The notes: a model not told the origin generated them from the letters alone. A DNA stretch of 64,000 nt from Synchiropus splendidus (GCF_027744825.2 NW_026527089.1:1-64000); one strand, 5' to 3'; positions 12,408 through 26,100 are shown, counted from the first letter of the stretch. A program made the numbers and translations.

Positions 12408-14851
12408 GTGGGTTTCGGAACGCCAAACATAAAAGTGTTGATAACTTTGGAAAAACACTTCAGACAGTTTAGATTTGATGTGCAACTACTAGAAAGACCC
12501 TTTCTGCTATAGTGGGAGGTTAAAATTTCATGTTCTGAAGCTTCCCTGAAAAGTTATGGCACAATGCACAAAAACGCTTTTCAGCCTGAGATAAGGTGGG
12601 TTTCGGAACGCCAAACATAAAAGTGTTGATAACTTTGGAAAAACACTTCAGACAGTTTAGATTTGATGTGCAACTACTAGAAAGACCCTTTCTGCTATAG
12701 TGGGAGGTTAAAATTTCATGTTCTGAAGCTTCCCTGAAAAGTTATGGCACAATGCACAAAAACGCTTTTCAGCCTGAGATAAGGTGGGTTTCGGAACGCC
12801 AAACATAAAAGTGTTGATAACTTTCGAAAAACACTTCAGAGAGCTTAGATTTGATGTGCACCTACTAGAAAGACCCTTTCTGCTATAGTGGGAGGTTAAA
12901 ATTTCATGTTCTGAAGCTTCCCTGAAAAGTTATGGCACAATGCGTAAAAACGCTTTTCAGCCTGAGATAAGGTGGGTTTCGGAACGCCAAACATAAAAGT
13001 GTTGATAACTTTGGAAAAACACTTCAGACAGTTTAGATTTGATGTGCAACTACTAGAAAGACCCTTTCTGCTATAGTGGGAGGTTAAAATTTCATGTTCT
13101 GAAGCTTTCCTGAAAAGTTATGGCACAATACACAAAAACGCTTTTCAGCCTGAGATAAGGTGGGTTTCGGAACGCCAAACATAAAAGTGTTGATAACTTT
13201 GGAAAAACACTTCAGACAGTTTAGATTTGATGTGCAACTACTAGAAAGACCCTTTCTGCTATAGTGGGAGGTTAAAATTTCATGTTCTGAAGCTTTCCTG
13301 AAAAGTTATGGCACAATGCACAAAAACGCTTTTCAGCCTGAGATAAGGTGGGTTTCGGAACGCCAAACATAAAAGTGTTAATAACTTTCGAAAAACACTT
13401 CAGAGAGCTTAGATTTGATGTGCACCTACTAGAAAGACCCTTTCTGCTATAGTGGGAGGTTAAAATTTCATGTTCTGAAGCTTCCCTGAAAAGTTATGGC
13501 ACAATGCACAAAAACGCTTTTCAGCCTGAGATAAGGTGGGTTTCGGAACGCCAAACATAAAAGTGTTAATAACTTTGGAAAAACACTTCAGACAGTTTAG
13601 ATTTGATGTGCAACTACTAGAAAGACCCTGTCTGCTATAGTGGGAGGTTAAAATTTCATGTTCTGAAGCTTTCCTGAAAAGTTATGGCACAATGCACAAA
13701 AACGCTTTTCAGCCTGAGATAAGGTGGGTTTCGGAACGCCAAACATAAAAGTGTTAATAACTTTGGAAAAACACTTCAGACAGTTTAGATTTGATGTGCA
13801 ACTACTAGAAAGACCCTTTCTGCTATAGTGGGAGGTTAAAATTTCATGTTCTGAAGCTTCCCTGAAAAGTTATGGCACAATGCACAAAAACGCTTTTCAG
13901 CCTGAGATAAGGTGGGTTTCGTAACGCCAAACATAAAAGTGTTGATAACTTTCGAAAAACACTTCAGAGAGCTTAGATTTGATGTGCACCTACGAGAAAG
14001 ACCCTTTCTGCTATAGTGGGAGGTTAAAATTTCATGTTCTGAAGCTTCCCTGAAAAGTTATGGCACAATGCGTAAAAACGCTTTTCAGCCTGAGATAAGG
14101 TGGGTTTCGGAACGCCAAACATAAAAGTGTTGATAACTTTGGAAAAACACTTCAGACAGTTTAGATTTGATGTGCAACTACTAGAAAGACCCTTTCTGCT
14201 ATAGTGGGAGGTTAAAATTTCATGTTCTGAAGCTTCCCTGAAAAGTTATGGCACAATGCACAAAAACGCTTTTCAGCCTGAGATAAGGTGGGTTTCGGAA
14301 CGCCAAACATAAAAGTGTTAATAACTTTGGAAAAACACTTCAGACAGTTTAGATTTGATGTGCAACTACTAGAAAGACCCTTTCTGCTATAGTGGGAGGT
14401 TAAAATTTCATGTTCTGAAGCTTTCCTGAAAAGTTATGGCACAATGCACAAAAACGCTTTTCAGCCTGAGATAAGGTGGGTTTCGGAACGCCAAACATAA
14501 AAGTGTTGATAACTTTCGAAAAACACTTCAGAGAGCTTAGATTTGATGTGCACCTACTAGAAAGACCGTTTCTGCTATAGTGGGAGGTTAAAATTTCATG
14601 TTCTGAAGCTTCCCTGAAAAGTTATGGCACAATGCGTAAAAACGCTTTTCAGCCTGAGATAAGGTGGGTTTCGGAACGCCAAACATAAAAGTGTTGATAA
14701 CTTTGGAAAAACACTTCAGACAGTTTAGATTTGATGTGCAACTACTAGAAAGACCCTTTCTGCTATAGTGGGAGGTTAAAATTTCATGTTCTGAAGCTTT
14801 CCTGAAAAGTTATGGCACAATGCACAAAAACGCTTTTCAGCCTGAGATAAG
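12408..14851 (+). repeat. 12-monomer block, copy 2, plus one unit (monomers 67-79)
   Basis: Class order: a1 a1 c3 a2 a2 x1 n2 n1 c3 a1 n2 c3 a2. The AATACAC marker is at 13130 and CCCTGTC at 13630, each 2256 bp (12 x 188) after its copy in the preceding block. The GTAAAA marker of monomer 61 is absent here. Several newer private changes are present: GTAACGCC near 13921 and TACGAG near 13993 in monomer 75, and ACCGTTT near 14567 in monomer 78. No class t monomer occurs in monomers 55-79. Confidence 0.9.
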
Positions 14852-15791
14852 GTGGGTTTCGGAACGCCAAACATAAAAGTGTTGATAACTTTGGAAAAAC
14901 ACTTCAGACAGTTTAGATTTGATGTGCAACTACTAGAAAGACCCTTTCTGCTATAGTGGGAGGTTAAAATTTCATGTTCTGAAGCTTTCCTGAAAAGTTA
15001 TGGCACAATGCACAAAAACGCTTTTCAGCCTGAGATAAGGTGGGTTTCGGAACGCCAAACATAAAAGTGTTGATAACTTTTGAAAAACACTTCAGACAGC
15101 TTAGATTTGATGTGCAACTACTAGAAAGACCCTTTCTGCTATAGTGGGAGGTTAAAATTTCATGTTCTGAAGCTTCCCTGAAAAGTTATGGCACAATGCA
15201 CAAAAACGCTTTTCAGCCTGAGATAAGGTGGGTTTCGGAACGCCAAACATAAAAGTGTTGATAACTTTGGAAAAACACTTCAGACAGTTTAGATTTGATG
15301 TGCAACTACTAGAAAGACCCTTTCTGCTATAGTGGGAGGTTAAAATTTCATGTTCTGAAGCTTCCCTGAAAAGTTATGGCACAATGCACAAAAACGCTTT
15401 TCAGCCTGAGATAAGGTGGGTTTCGGAACGCCAAACATAAAAGTGTTAATAACTTTGGAAAAACACTTCAGACAGTTTAGATTTGATGTGCAACTACTAG
15501 AAAGACCCTTTCTGCTATAGTGGGAGGTTAAAATTTCATGTTCTGAAGCTTCCCTGAAAAGTTATGGCACAATGCACAAAAACGCTTTTCAGCCTCAGAT
15601 AAGGTGGGTTTCGGAACGCCAAACATAAAAGTGTTGATAACTTTCGAAAAACACTTCAGAGAGCTTAGATTTGATGTGCACCTACTAGAAAGACCCTTTC
15701 TGCTATAGTGGGAGGTTAAAATTTCATGTTCTGAAGCTTCCCTGAAAAGTTATGGCACAATGCGTAAAAACGCTTTTCAGCCTGAGATAAG
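14852..15791 (+). repeat. Five-unit word a2-t1-a1-n1-c3
   Basis: Second copy, 38 monomers after the first. The n1 unit has CCTCAGAT near its end (15596), a private change. Confidence 0.8.
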
Positions 15792-15979
15792 GTGGGTTTC
15801 GGAACGCCAAACATAAAAGTGTTGATAACTTTGGAAAAACACTTCAGACAGTTTAGATTTGATGTGCAACTACTAGAAAGACCCTTTCTGCTATAGTGGG
15901 AGGTTAAAATTTCATGTTCTGAAGCTTCCCTGAAAAGTTATGGCACAATGCACAAAAACGCTTTTCAGCCTGAGATAAG

Positions 15980-16167
15980 GTGGGTTTCGGAACGCCAAAC
16001 ATAAAAGTGTTGATAACTTTGGAAAAACACTTCAGAGAGCTTAGATTTGATGTGCACCTACTAGAAAGACCCTTTCTGCTATGGTGGGAGGTTAAAATTT
16101 CATGTTCTGAAGCTTCCCTGAAAAGTTATGGCACAATGCGTAAAAACGCTTTTCAGCCTGAGATAAG
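15980..16167 (+). repeat. Mosaic monomer 86 (G42 with G58-C61-C78)
   Basis: The unit joins the a-type base at 42 to the c-type block 58-61-78 and the GT right half. Similar mosaics lie at 35719, 48690 and 62978. They look like products of gene conversion or exchange within the unit, with a breakpoint between 42 and 58 (or 58 and 61 where C58 is kept). Point mutation at 42 alone is an alternative for this copy. Confidence 0.7.
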
Positions 16168-18610
16168 GTGGGTTTCGGAACGCCAAACATAAAAGTGTTG
16201 ATAACTTTGGAAAAACACTTCAGACAGTTTAGATTTGATGTGCAACTACTAGAAAGACCCTTTCTGCTATAGTGGGAGGTTAAAATTTCATGTTCTGAAG
16301 CTTCCCTGAAAAGTTATGGCACAATGCACAAAAACGCTTTTCAGCCTGAGATAAGGTGGGTTTCGGAACGCCAAACATAAAAGTGTTGATAACTTTCGAA
16401 AAACACTTCAGACAGCTTAGATTTGATGTGCACCTACTAGAAAGACCCTTTCTGCTATAGTGGAAGGTTAAAATTTCATGTTCTGAAGCTTCCCTGAAAA
16501 GTTATGGCACAATGCGTAAAAACGCTTTTCAGCCTGAGATAAGGTGGGTTTCGGAACGCCAAACATAAAAGTGTTGATAACTTTGGAAAAACACTTCAGA
16601 CAGTTTAGATTTGATGTGCAACTACTAGAAAGACCCTTTCTGCTATAGTGGGAGGTTAAAATTTCATGTTCTGAAGCTTCCCTGAAAAGTTATGGCACAA
16701 TGCACAAATACGCTTTTCAGCCTGAGATAAGGTGGGTTTCGGAACGCCAAACATAAAAGTGTTAATAACTTTGGAAAAACACTTCAGACAGTTTAGATTT
16801 GATGTGCAACTACTAGAAAGACCCTTTCTGCTATAGTGGGAGGTTAAAATTTCATGTTCTGAAGCTTCCCTGAAAAGTTATGGCACAATGCACAAATACG
16901 CTTTTCAGCCTGAGATAAGGTGGGTTTCGGAACGCCAAACATAAAAGTGTTAATAACTTTCGAAAAACACTTCAGACAGCTTAGATTTGATGTGCAACTA
17001 CTAGAAAGACCCTTTCTGCTATAGTGGGAGGTTAAAATTTCATGTTCTGAAGCTTCCCTGAAAAGTTATGGCACAATGCGTAAAAACGCTTTTCAGCCTG
17101 AGATAAGGTGGGTTTCGGAACGCCAAACATAAAAGTGTTGATAACTTTGGAAAAACACTTCAGACAGTTTAGATTTGATGTGCAACTACTAGAAAGACCC
17201 TTTCTGCTATAGTGGGAGGTTAAAATTTCATGTTCTGAAGCTTCCCTGAAAAGTTATAGCACAATGCACAAAAACGCTTTTCAGCCTGAGATAAGGTGGG
17301 TTTCGGAACGCCAAACATAAAAGTGTTAATAACTTTGGAAAAACACTTCAGACAGTTTAGATTTGATGTGCAACTACTAGAAAGACCCTTTCTGCTATAG
17401 TGGGAGGTTAAAATTTCATGTTCTGAAGCTTCCCTGAAAAGTTATGGCACAATGCACAAAACGCTTTTCAGCCTGAGATAAGGTGGGTTTCGGAACGCCA
17501 AACATAAAAGTGTTGATAACTTTCGAAAAACACTTCAGACAGCTTAGATTTGATGTGCACCTACTAGAAAGACCCTTTCTGCTATAGTGGGAGGTTAAAA
17601 TTTCATGTTCTGAAGCTTCCCTGAAAAGTTATGGCACAATGCGTAAAAACGCTTTTCAGCCTGAGATAAGGTGGGTTTCGGAACGCCAAACATAAAAGTG
17701 TTGATAACTTTGGAAAAACACTTCAGACAGTTTAGATTTGATGTGCAACTACTAGAAAGACCCTTTCTGCTATAGTGGGAGGTTAAAATTTCATGTTCTG
17801 AAGCTTCCCTGAAAAGTTATGGCACAATGCACAAAAACGCTTTTCAGCCTGAGATAAGGTGGGTTTCGGAACGCCAAACATAAAAGTGTTAATAACTTTG
17901 GAAAAACACTTCAGACAGTTTAGATTTGATGTGCACCTACTAGAAAGACCCTTTCTGCTATAGTGGGAGGTTAAAATTTCATGTTCTGAAGCTTCCCTGA
18001 AAAGTTATGGCACAATGCACAAAAACGCTTTTCAGCCTGAGATAAGGTGGGTTTCGGAACGCCAAACATAAAAATGTTGATAACTTTCGAAAAACACTTC
18101 AGAGAGCTTAGATTTGATGTGCTCCTACTAGAAAGACCCTTTCTGCTATAGTGGGAGGTTAAAATTTCATGTTCTGAAGCTTTCCTGAAAAGTTATGGCA
18201 CAATGCACAAAAACGCTTTTCAGCCTGAGATAAGGTGGGTTTCGGAACGCCAAACATAAAAGTGTTGATAACTTTTGAAAAACACTTCAGACAGCTTAGA
18301 TTTGATGTGCAACTACTAGAAAGACCCTTTCTGCTATAGTGGGAGGTTAAAATTTCATGTTCTGAAGCTTCCCTGAAAAGTTATGGCACAATGCACAAAA
18401 ACGCTTTTCAGCCTGAGATAAGGTGGGTTTCGGAACGCCAAACATAAAAGTGTTGATAACTTTCGAAAAACACTTCAGACAGCTTAGATTTGATGTGCAC
18501 CTACTAGAAAGACCCTTTCTGCTATAGTGGGAGGTTAAAATTTCATGTTCTGAAGCTTCCCTGAAAAGTTATGGCACAATGCGTAAAAACGCTTTTCAGC
18601 CTGAGATAAG

Positions 18611-19550
18611 GTGGGTTTCGGAACGCCAAACATAAAAGTGTTGATAACTTTGGAAAAACACTTCAGACAGTTTAGATTTGATGTGTAACTACTAGAAAGA
18701 CCCTTTCTGCTATAGTGGGAGGTTAAAATTTCATGTTCTGAAGCTTTCCTGAAAAGTTATGGCACAATGCACAAAAACGCTTTTCAGCCTGAGATAAGGT
18801 GGGTTTCGGAACGCCAAACATAAAAGTGTTGATAACTTTTGAAAAACACTTCAGACAGCTTAGATTTGATGTGCAACTACTAGAAAGACCCTTTCTGCTA
18901 TAGTGGGAGGTTAAAATTTCATGTTCTGAAGCTTCCCTGAAAAGTTATGGCACAATGCACAAAAACGCTTTTCAGCCTGAGATAAGGTGGGTTTCGGAAC
19001 GCCAAACATAAAAGTGTTGATAACTTTGGAAAAACACTTCAGACAGTTTAGATTTGATGTGCAACTACTAGAAAGACCCTTTCTGCTATAGTGGGAGGTT
19101 AAAATTTCATGTTCTGAAGCTTCCCTGAAAAGTTATGGCACAATGCACAAAAACGCTTTTCAGCCTGAGATAAGGTGGGTTTCGGAACGCCAAACATAAA
19201 AGTGTTAATAACTTTGGAAAAACACTTCAGACAGTTTAGATTTGATGTGCAACTACTAGAAAGACCCTTTCTGCTATAGTGGGAGGTTAAAATTTCATGT
19301 TCTGAAGCTTCCCTGAAAAGTTATGGCACAATGCACAAAAACGCTTTTCAGCCTGAGATAAGGTGGGTTTCGGAACGCCAAACATAAAAGTGTTGATAAC
19401 TTTCGAAAAACACTTCAGAGAGCTTAGATTTGATGTGCACCTACTAGAAAGACCCTTTCTGCTATAGTGGGAGGTTAAAATTTCATGTTCTGAAGCTTCC
19501 CTGAAAAGTTATGGCACAATGCGTAAAAACGCTTTTCAGCCTGAGATAAG
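18611..19550 (+). repeat. Five-unit word a2-t1-a1-n1-c3
   Basis: Third copy, 20 monomers after the second. The a2 unit has GTGTAACT near 18686. Its n1 and c3 units also form the start of the six-monomer tandem duplication that follows. Confidence 0.8.
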
Positions 19551-22500
19551 GTGGGTTTCGGAACGCCAAACATAAAAGTGTTGATAACTTTGGAAAAACA
19601 CTTCAGACAGTTTAGATTTGATGTGCAACTACTAGAAAGACCCTTTCTGCTATAGTGGGAGGTTAAAATTTCATGTTCTGAAGCTTCCCTGAAAAGTTAT
19701 GGCACAATGCACAAAAACGCTTTTCAGCCTGAGATAAGGTGGGTTTCGGAACGCCAAACATAAAAGTGTTAATAACTTTGGAAAAACACTTCAGACAGTT
19801 TAGATTTGATGTGCAACTACTAGAAAGACCCTTTCTGCTATAGTGGGAGGTTAAAATTTCATGTTCTGAAGCTTTCCTGAAAAGTTATGGCACAATGCAC
19901 AAAAACGCTTTTCAGCCTGAGATAAGGTGGGTTTCGGAACGCCAAACATAAAAGTGTTGATAACTTTCGAAAAACACTTCAGAGAGCTTAGATTTGATGT
20001 GCACCTACTAGAAAGACCCTTTCTGCTATAGTGGGAGGTTAAAATTTCATGTTCTGAAGCTTCCCTGAAAAGTTATGGCACAATGCGTAAAAACGCTTTT
20101 CAGCCTGAGATAAGGTGGGTTTCGGAACGCCAAACATAAAAGTGTTGATAACTTTGGAAAAACACTTCAGACAGTTTAGATTTGATGTGCAACTACTAGA
20201 AAGACCCTTTCTGCTATAGTGGGAGGTTAAAATTTCATGTTCTGAAGCTTCCCTGAAAAGTTATGGCACAATGCACAAAAACGCTTTTCAGCCTGAGATA
20301 AGGTGGGTTTCGGAACGCCAAACATAAAAGTGTTAATAACTTTGGAAAAACACTTCAGACAGTTTAGATTTGATGTGCAACTACTAGAAAGACCCTTTCT
20401 GCTACAGTGGGAGGTTAAAATTTCATGTTCTGAAGCTTCCCTGAAAAGTTATGGCACAATGCACAAAAACGCTTTTCAGCCTGAGATAAGGTGGGTTTCG
20501 GAACGCCAAACATAAAAGTGTTGATAACTTTCGAAAAACACTTCAGAGAGCTTAGATTTGATGTGCACCTACTAGAAAGACCCTTTCTGCTATAGTGGGA
20601 GGTTAAAATTTCATGTTCTGAAGCTTCCCTGAAAAGTTATGGCACAATGCGTAAAAACGCTTTTCAGCCTGAGATAAGGTGGGTTTCGGAACGCCAAACA
20701 TAAAAGTGTTGATAACTTTGGAAAAACACTTCAGACAGTTTAGATTTGATGTGCAACTACTAGAAAGACCCTTTCTGCTATAGTGGGAGGTTAAAATTTC
20801 ATGTTCTGAAGCTTCCCTGAAAAGTTATGGCACAATGCACAAAAACGCTTTTCAGCCTGAGATAAGGTGGGTTTCGGAACGCCAAACATAAAAGTGTTAA
20901 TAACTTTGGAAAAACACTTCAGACAGTTTAGATTTGATGTGCAACTACTAGAAAGACCCTTTCTGCTATAGTGGGAGGTTAAAATTTCATGTTCTGAAGC
21001 TTTCCTGAAAAGTTATGGCACAATGCACAAAAACGCTTTTCAGCCTGAGATAAGGTGGGTTTCGGAACGCCAAACATAAAAGTGTTGATAACTTTCGAAA
21101 AACACTTCAGAGAGCTTAGATTTGATGTGCACCTACTAGAAAGACCCTTTCTGCTATAGTGGGAGGTTAAAATTTCATGTTCTGAAGCTTCCCTGAAAAG
21201 TTATGGCACAATGCGTAAAAACGCTTTTCAGCCTGAGATAAGGTGGGTTTCGGAACGCCAAACATAAAAGTGTTGATAACTTTGGAAAAACACTTCAGAC
21301 AGCTTAGATTTGATGTGCAACTACTAGAAAGACCCTTTCTGCTATAGTGGGAGGTTAAAATTTCATGTTCTGAAGCTTCCCTGAAAAGTTATGGCACAAT
21401 GCACAAAAACGCTTTTCAGCCTGAGATAAGGTGGGTTTCGGAACGCCAAACATAAAAGTGTTGATAACTTTCGAAAAACACTTCAGACAGCTTAGATTTG
21501 ATGTGCACCTACTAGAAAGACCCTTTCTGCTATAGTGGGAGGTTAAAATTTCATGTTCTGAAGCTTCCCTGAAAAGTTATGGCACAATGCGTAAAAACGC
21601 TTTTCAGCCTGAGATAAGGTGGGTTTCGGAACGCCAAACATAAAAGTGTTGATAACTTTGGAAAAACACTTCAGACAGTTTAGATTTGATGTGCAACTAC
21701 TAGAAAGACCCTTTCTGCTATAGTGGGAGGTTAAAATTTCATGTTCTGAAGCTTCCCTGAAAAGTTATGGCACAATGCACAAAAACGCTTTTCAGCCTGA
21801 GATAAGGTGGGTTTCGGAACGCCAAACATAAAAGTGTTAATAACTTTGGAAAAACACTTCAGACAGTTTAGATTTGATGTGCAACTACTAGAAAGACCCT
21901 TTCTGCTATAGTGGGAGGTTAAAATTTCATGTTCTGAAGCTTCCCTGAAAAGTTATGGCACAATGCACAAAAACGCTTTTCAGCCTGAGATAAGGTGGGT
22001 TTCGGAACGCCAAACATAAAAGTGTTGATAACTTTCGAAAAACACTTCAGAGTGCTTAGATTTGATGTGCACCTACTAGAAAGACCCTTTCTGCTATAGT
22101 GGGAGGTTAAAATTTCATGTTCTGAAGCTTCCCTGAAAAGTTATGGCACAATGCGTAAAAACGCTTTTCAGCCTGAGATAAGGTGGGTTTCGGAACGCCA
22201 AACATAAAAGTGTTGATAACTTTGGAAAAACACTTCAGACAGTTTAGATTTGATGTGCAACTACTAGAAAGACCCTTTCTGCTATAGTGGGAGGTTAAAA
22301 TTTCATGTTCTGAACCTTTCCTGAAAAGTTATGGCACAATGCACAAAAACGCTTTTCAGCCTGAGATAAGGTGGGTTTCGGAACGCCAAACATAAAAGTG
22401 TTGATAACTTTCGAAAAACACTTCAGAGAGCTTAGATTTGATGTGCACCTACTAGAAAGACCCTTTCTGCTATAGTGGGAGGTTAAAATTTCATGTTCTG

Positions 22501-22934
22501 AAGCTTCCCTGAAAAGTTATGGCACAATGCGTAAAAACGCTTTTCAGCCTTAGATAAGGTGGGTTTCGGAACGCCAAACATAAAAGTGTTGATAACTTTG
22601 GAAAAACACTTCAGACAGTTTAGATTTGATGTGCAACTACTAGAAAGACCCTTTCTGCTATAGTGGGAGGTTAAAATTTCATGTTCTGAAGCTTTCCTGA
22701 AAAGTTATGGCACAATGCACAAAAACGCTTTTCAGCCTGAGATAAGGTGGGTTTCGGAACGCCAAACATAAAAGTGTTGATAACTTTTGAAAAACACTTC
22801 AGACAGCTTAGATTTGATGTGCAACTACTAGAAAGACCCTTTCTGCTATAGTGGGAGGTTAAAATTTCATGTTCTGAAGCTTCCCTGAAAAGTTATGGCA
22901 CAATGCACAAAAACGCTTTTCAGCCTGAGATATG
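19175..22934 (+). repeat. Array segment, monomers 103-122, with a 6-monomer tandem duplication
   Basis: Class order: n1 c3 a1 n2 c3 a1 n1 c3 a1 n2 c3 x1 d3 a1 n1 c3 a2 c3 a2 t1. Monomers 103-108 (19175-20302) and 109-114 (20303-21430) have the same order, save that the last unit of the second copy is mosaic (C61 in an a background). Below that level lies a trimer rhythm, n-c3-a1. Private changes include CAG at position 103 of monomer 109, and loss of AAGCTT in monomer 119 (22315). Confidence 0.88.
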
Positions 22935-23122
22935 GTGGGTTTCAAAACGCCAAACATAAAAGTGTTGATAACTTTGGAAAAACACTTCAGACAGTTTAGA
23001 TTTGATGTGCAACTACTAGAAAGACCCTTTCTGCTATAGTGGGAGGTTAAAATTTCATGTTCTGAAGCTTCCCTGAAAAGTTATGGCACAATGCGTAAAA
23101 ACGCTTTTCAGCCTGAGATAAG
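22935..23122 (+). repeat. Diverged monomer 123 (a3 with clustered changes)
   Basis: The junction with monomer 122 shows three changes within 12 bases: A-to-T at 22933 and GG-to-AA at 22944-22945. The CpG at 9-10 is lost. Clustered substitutions are unusual in an array where most copies have none or one private change. Confidence 0.75.
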
Positions 23123-26100
23123 GTGGGTTTCGGAACGCCAAACATAAAAGTGTTGATAACTTTGGAAAAACACTTCAGACAGTTTAGATTTGATGTGCAA
23201 CTACTAGAAAGACCCTTTCTGCTATAGTGGGAGGTTAAAATTTCATGTTCTGAAGCTTTCCTGAAAAGTTATGGCACAATGCACAAAAACGCTTTTCAGC
23301 CTGAGATAAGGTGGGTTTCGGAACGCCAAACATAAAAGTGTTGATAACTTTGGAAAAACACTTCAGACAGTTTAGATTTGATGTGCAACTACTAGAAAGA
23401 CCCTTTCTGCTATAGTGGGAGGTTAAAATTTCATGTTCTGAAGCTTCCCTGAAAAGTTATGGCACAATGCACAAAAACGCTTTTCAGCCTGAGATAAGGT
23501 GGGTTTCGGAACGCCAAACATAAAAGTGTTGATAACTTTGGAAAAACACTTCAGACAGTTTAGATTTGATGTGCAACTACTAGAAAGACCCTTTCTGCTA
23601 TAGTGGGAGGTTAAAATTTCATGTTCTGAAGCTTCCCTGAAAAGTTATGGCACAATGCGTAAAAACGCTTTTCAGCCTGAGATAAGGTGGGTTTCGGAAC
23701 GCCAAACATAAAAGTGTTGATAACTTTGGAAAAACACTTCAGACAGTTTAGATTTGATGTGCAACTACTAGAAAGACCCTTTCTGCTATAGTGGGAGGTT
23801 AAAATTTCATGTTCTGAAGCTTCCCTGAAAAGTTATGGCACAATGCACAAAAACGCTTTTCAGCCTGAGATAAGGTGGGTTTCGGAACGCCAAACATAAA
23901 AGTGTTAATAACTTTGGAAAAACACTTCAGACAGTTTAGATTTGATGTGCACCTACTAGAAAGACGCTTTCTGCTATAGTGGGAGGTTAAAATTTCATGT
24001 TCTGAAGCTTTCCTGAAAAGTTATGGCACAATGCACAAAAACGCTTTTCAGCCTGAGATAAGGTGGGTTTCGGAACGCCAAACATAAAAGTGTTGATAAC
24101 TTTCGAAAAACACTTCAGAGAGCTTAGATTTGATGTGCACCTACTAGAAAGACCCTTTCTGCTATAGTGGGAGGTTAAAATTTCATGTTCTGAAGCTTCC
24201 CTGAAAAGTTATGGCACAATGCGTAAAAACGCTTTTCAGCCTGAGATAAGGTGGGTTTCGGAACGCCAAACATAAAAGTGTTGATAACTTTGGAAAAACA
24301 CTTCAGACAGTTTAGATTTGATGTGCAACTACTAGAAAGACCCTTTCTGCTATAGTGGGAGGTTAAAATTTCATGTTCTGAAGCTTTCCTGAAAAGTTAT
24401 GGCACAATGCACAAAAACGCTTTTCAGCCTGAGATAAGGTGGGTTTCGGAACGCCAAACATAAAAGTGTTGATAACTTTCGAAAAACACTTCAGAGAGCT
24501 TAGATTTGATGTGCACCTACTAGAAAGACCCTTTCTGCTATAGTGGGAGGTTAAAATTTCATGTTCTGAAGCTTCCCTGAAAAGTTATGGCACAATGCAC
24601 AAAAACGCTTTTCAGCCTGAGATAAGGTGGGTTTCGGAACGCCAAACATAAAAGTGTTGATAACTTTGGAAAAACACTTCAGACAGTTTAGATTTGATGT
24701 GCAACTACTAGAAAGACCCTTTCTGCTATAGTGGGAGGTTAAAATTTCATGTTCTGAAGCTTCCCTGAAAAGTTATGGCACAATGCACAAAAACGCTTTT
24801 CAGCCTGAGATAAGGTGGGTTTCGGAACGCCAAACATAAAAGTGTTGATAACTTTGGAAAAACACTTCAGACAGTTTAGATTTGATCTGCAACTACTAGA
24901 AAGACCCTTTCTGCTATAGTGGGAGGTTAAAATTTCATGTTCTGAAGCTTCCCTGAAAAGTTATGGCACAATGCACAAAAACGCTTTTCAACCTGAGATA
25001 AGGTGGGTTTCGGAACGCCAAACATAAAAGTGTTGATAACTTTCGAAAAACACTTCAGAGAGCTTAGATTTGATGTGCACCTACTAGAAAGACCCTTTCT
25101 GCTATAGTGGGAGGTTAAAATTTCATGTTCTGAAGCTTCCCTGAAAAGTTATGGCACAATGCGTAAAAACGCTTTTCAGCCTGAGATAAGGTGGGTTTCG
25201 GAACGCCAAACATAAAAGTGTTGATAACTTTGGAAAAACACTTCAGACAGTTTAGATTTGATGTGCAACTACTAGAAAGACCCTTTCTGCTATAGTGGGA
25301 GGTTAAAATTTCATGTTCTGAAGCTTTCCTGAAAAGTTATGGCACAATGCACAAAAACGCTTTTCAGCCTGAGATAAGGTGGGTTTCGGAACGCCAAACA
25401 TAAAAGTGTTGATAACTTTGGAAAAACACTTCAGACAGTTTAGATTTGATGTGCAACTACTAGAAAGACCCTTTCTGCTATAGTGGGAGGTTAAAATTTC
25501 ATGTTCTGAAGCTTTCCTGAAAAGTTATGGCACAATGCACAAAAACGCTTTTCAGCCTGAGATAAGGTGGGTTTCGGAACGCCAAACATAAAAGTGTTGA
25601 TAACTTTTGAAAAACACTTCAGACAGCTTAGATTTGATGTGCAACTACTAGAAAGACCCTTTCTGCTATAGTGGGAGGTTAAAATTTCATGTTCTGAAGC
25701 TTCCCTGAAAAGTTATGGCACAATGCACAAAAACGCTTTTCAGCCTGAGATAAGGTGGGTTTCGGAACGCCAAACATAAAAGTGTTGATAACTTTGGAAA
25801 AACACTTCAGACAGTTTAGATTTGATGTGCAACTACTAGAAAGACCCTTTCTGCTATAGTGGGAGGTTAAAATTTCATGTTCTGAAGCTTTCCTGAAAAG
25901 TTATGGCACAATGCACAAAAACGCTTTTCAGCCTGAGATAAGGTGGGTTTCGGAACGCCAAACATAAAAGTGTTGATAACTTTTGAAAAACACTTCAGAC
26001 AGCTTAGATTTGATGTGCAACTACTAGAAAGACCCTTTCTGCTATAGTGGGAGGTTAAAATTTCATGTTCTGAAGCTTCCCTGAAAAGTTATGGCACAAT

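Larger units (their letters stand above)
14852..19174 (+). repeat. Array segment, monomers 80-102
   Basis: Class order: a2 t1 a1 n1 c3 a1 x3 a1 d3 a1 n1 x3 a1 n1 d3 a1 x1 c2 t1 d3 a2 t1 a1. It opens with a five-unit word (14852-15791), and a second one starts at 18611. The segment is rich in mosaic (x) and d monomers. Monomer 93 is 187 bp (A4 instead of A5 at 17458-17461). Monomer 86 (15980) has TGG in place of TAG at position 103, which opens a spurious 70-codon frame. Confidence 0.88.

Noticed and set aside
15980..16192. Plus-strand open frame of 70 codons starting GTG
   Set aside because: It is open only because monomer 86 has TGG in place of the consensus TAG at 103-105. It runs into the next unit and ends at TAA there. 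The same frame is closed in almost all other monomers.
20303..20515. Second plus-strand 70-codon open frame of the same kind
   Set aside because: Monomer 109 has CAG at the same stop position. Two separate one-base changes at the same codon look tempting, but nothing else supports translation, and 188 bp is not a multiple of three.
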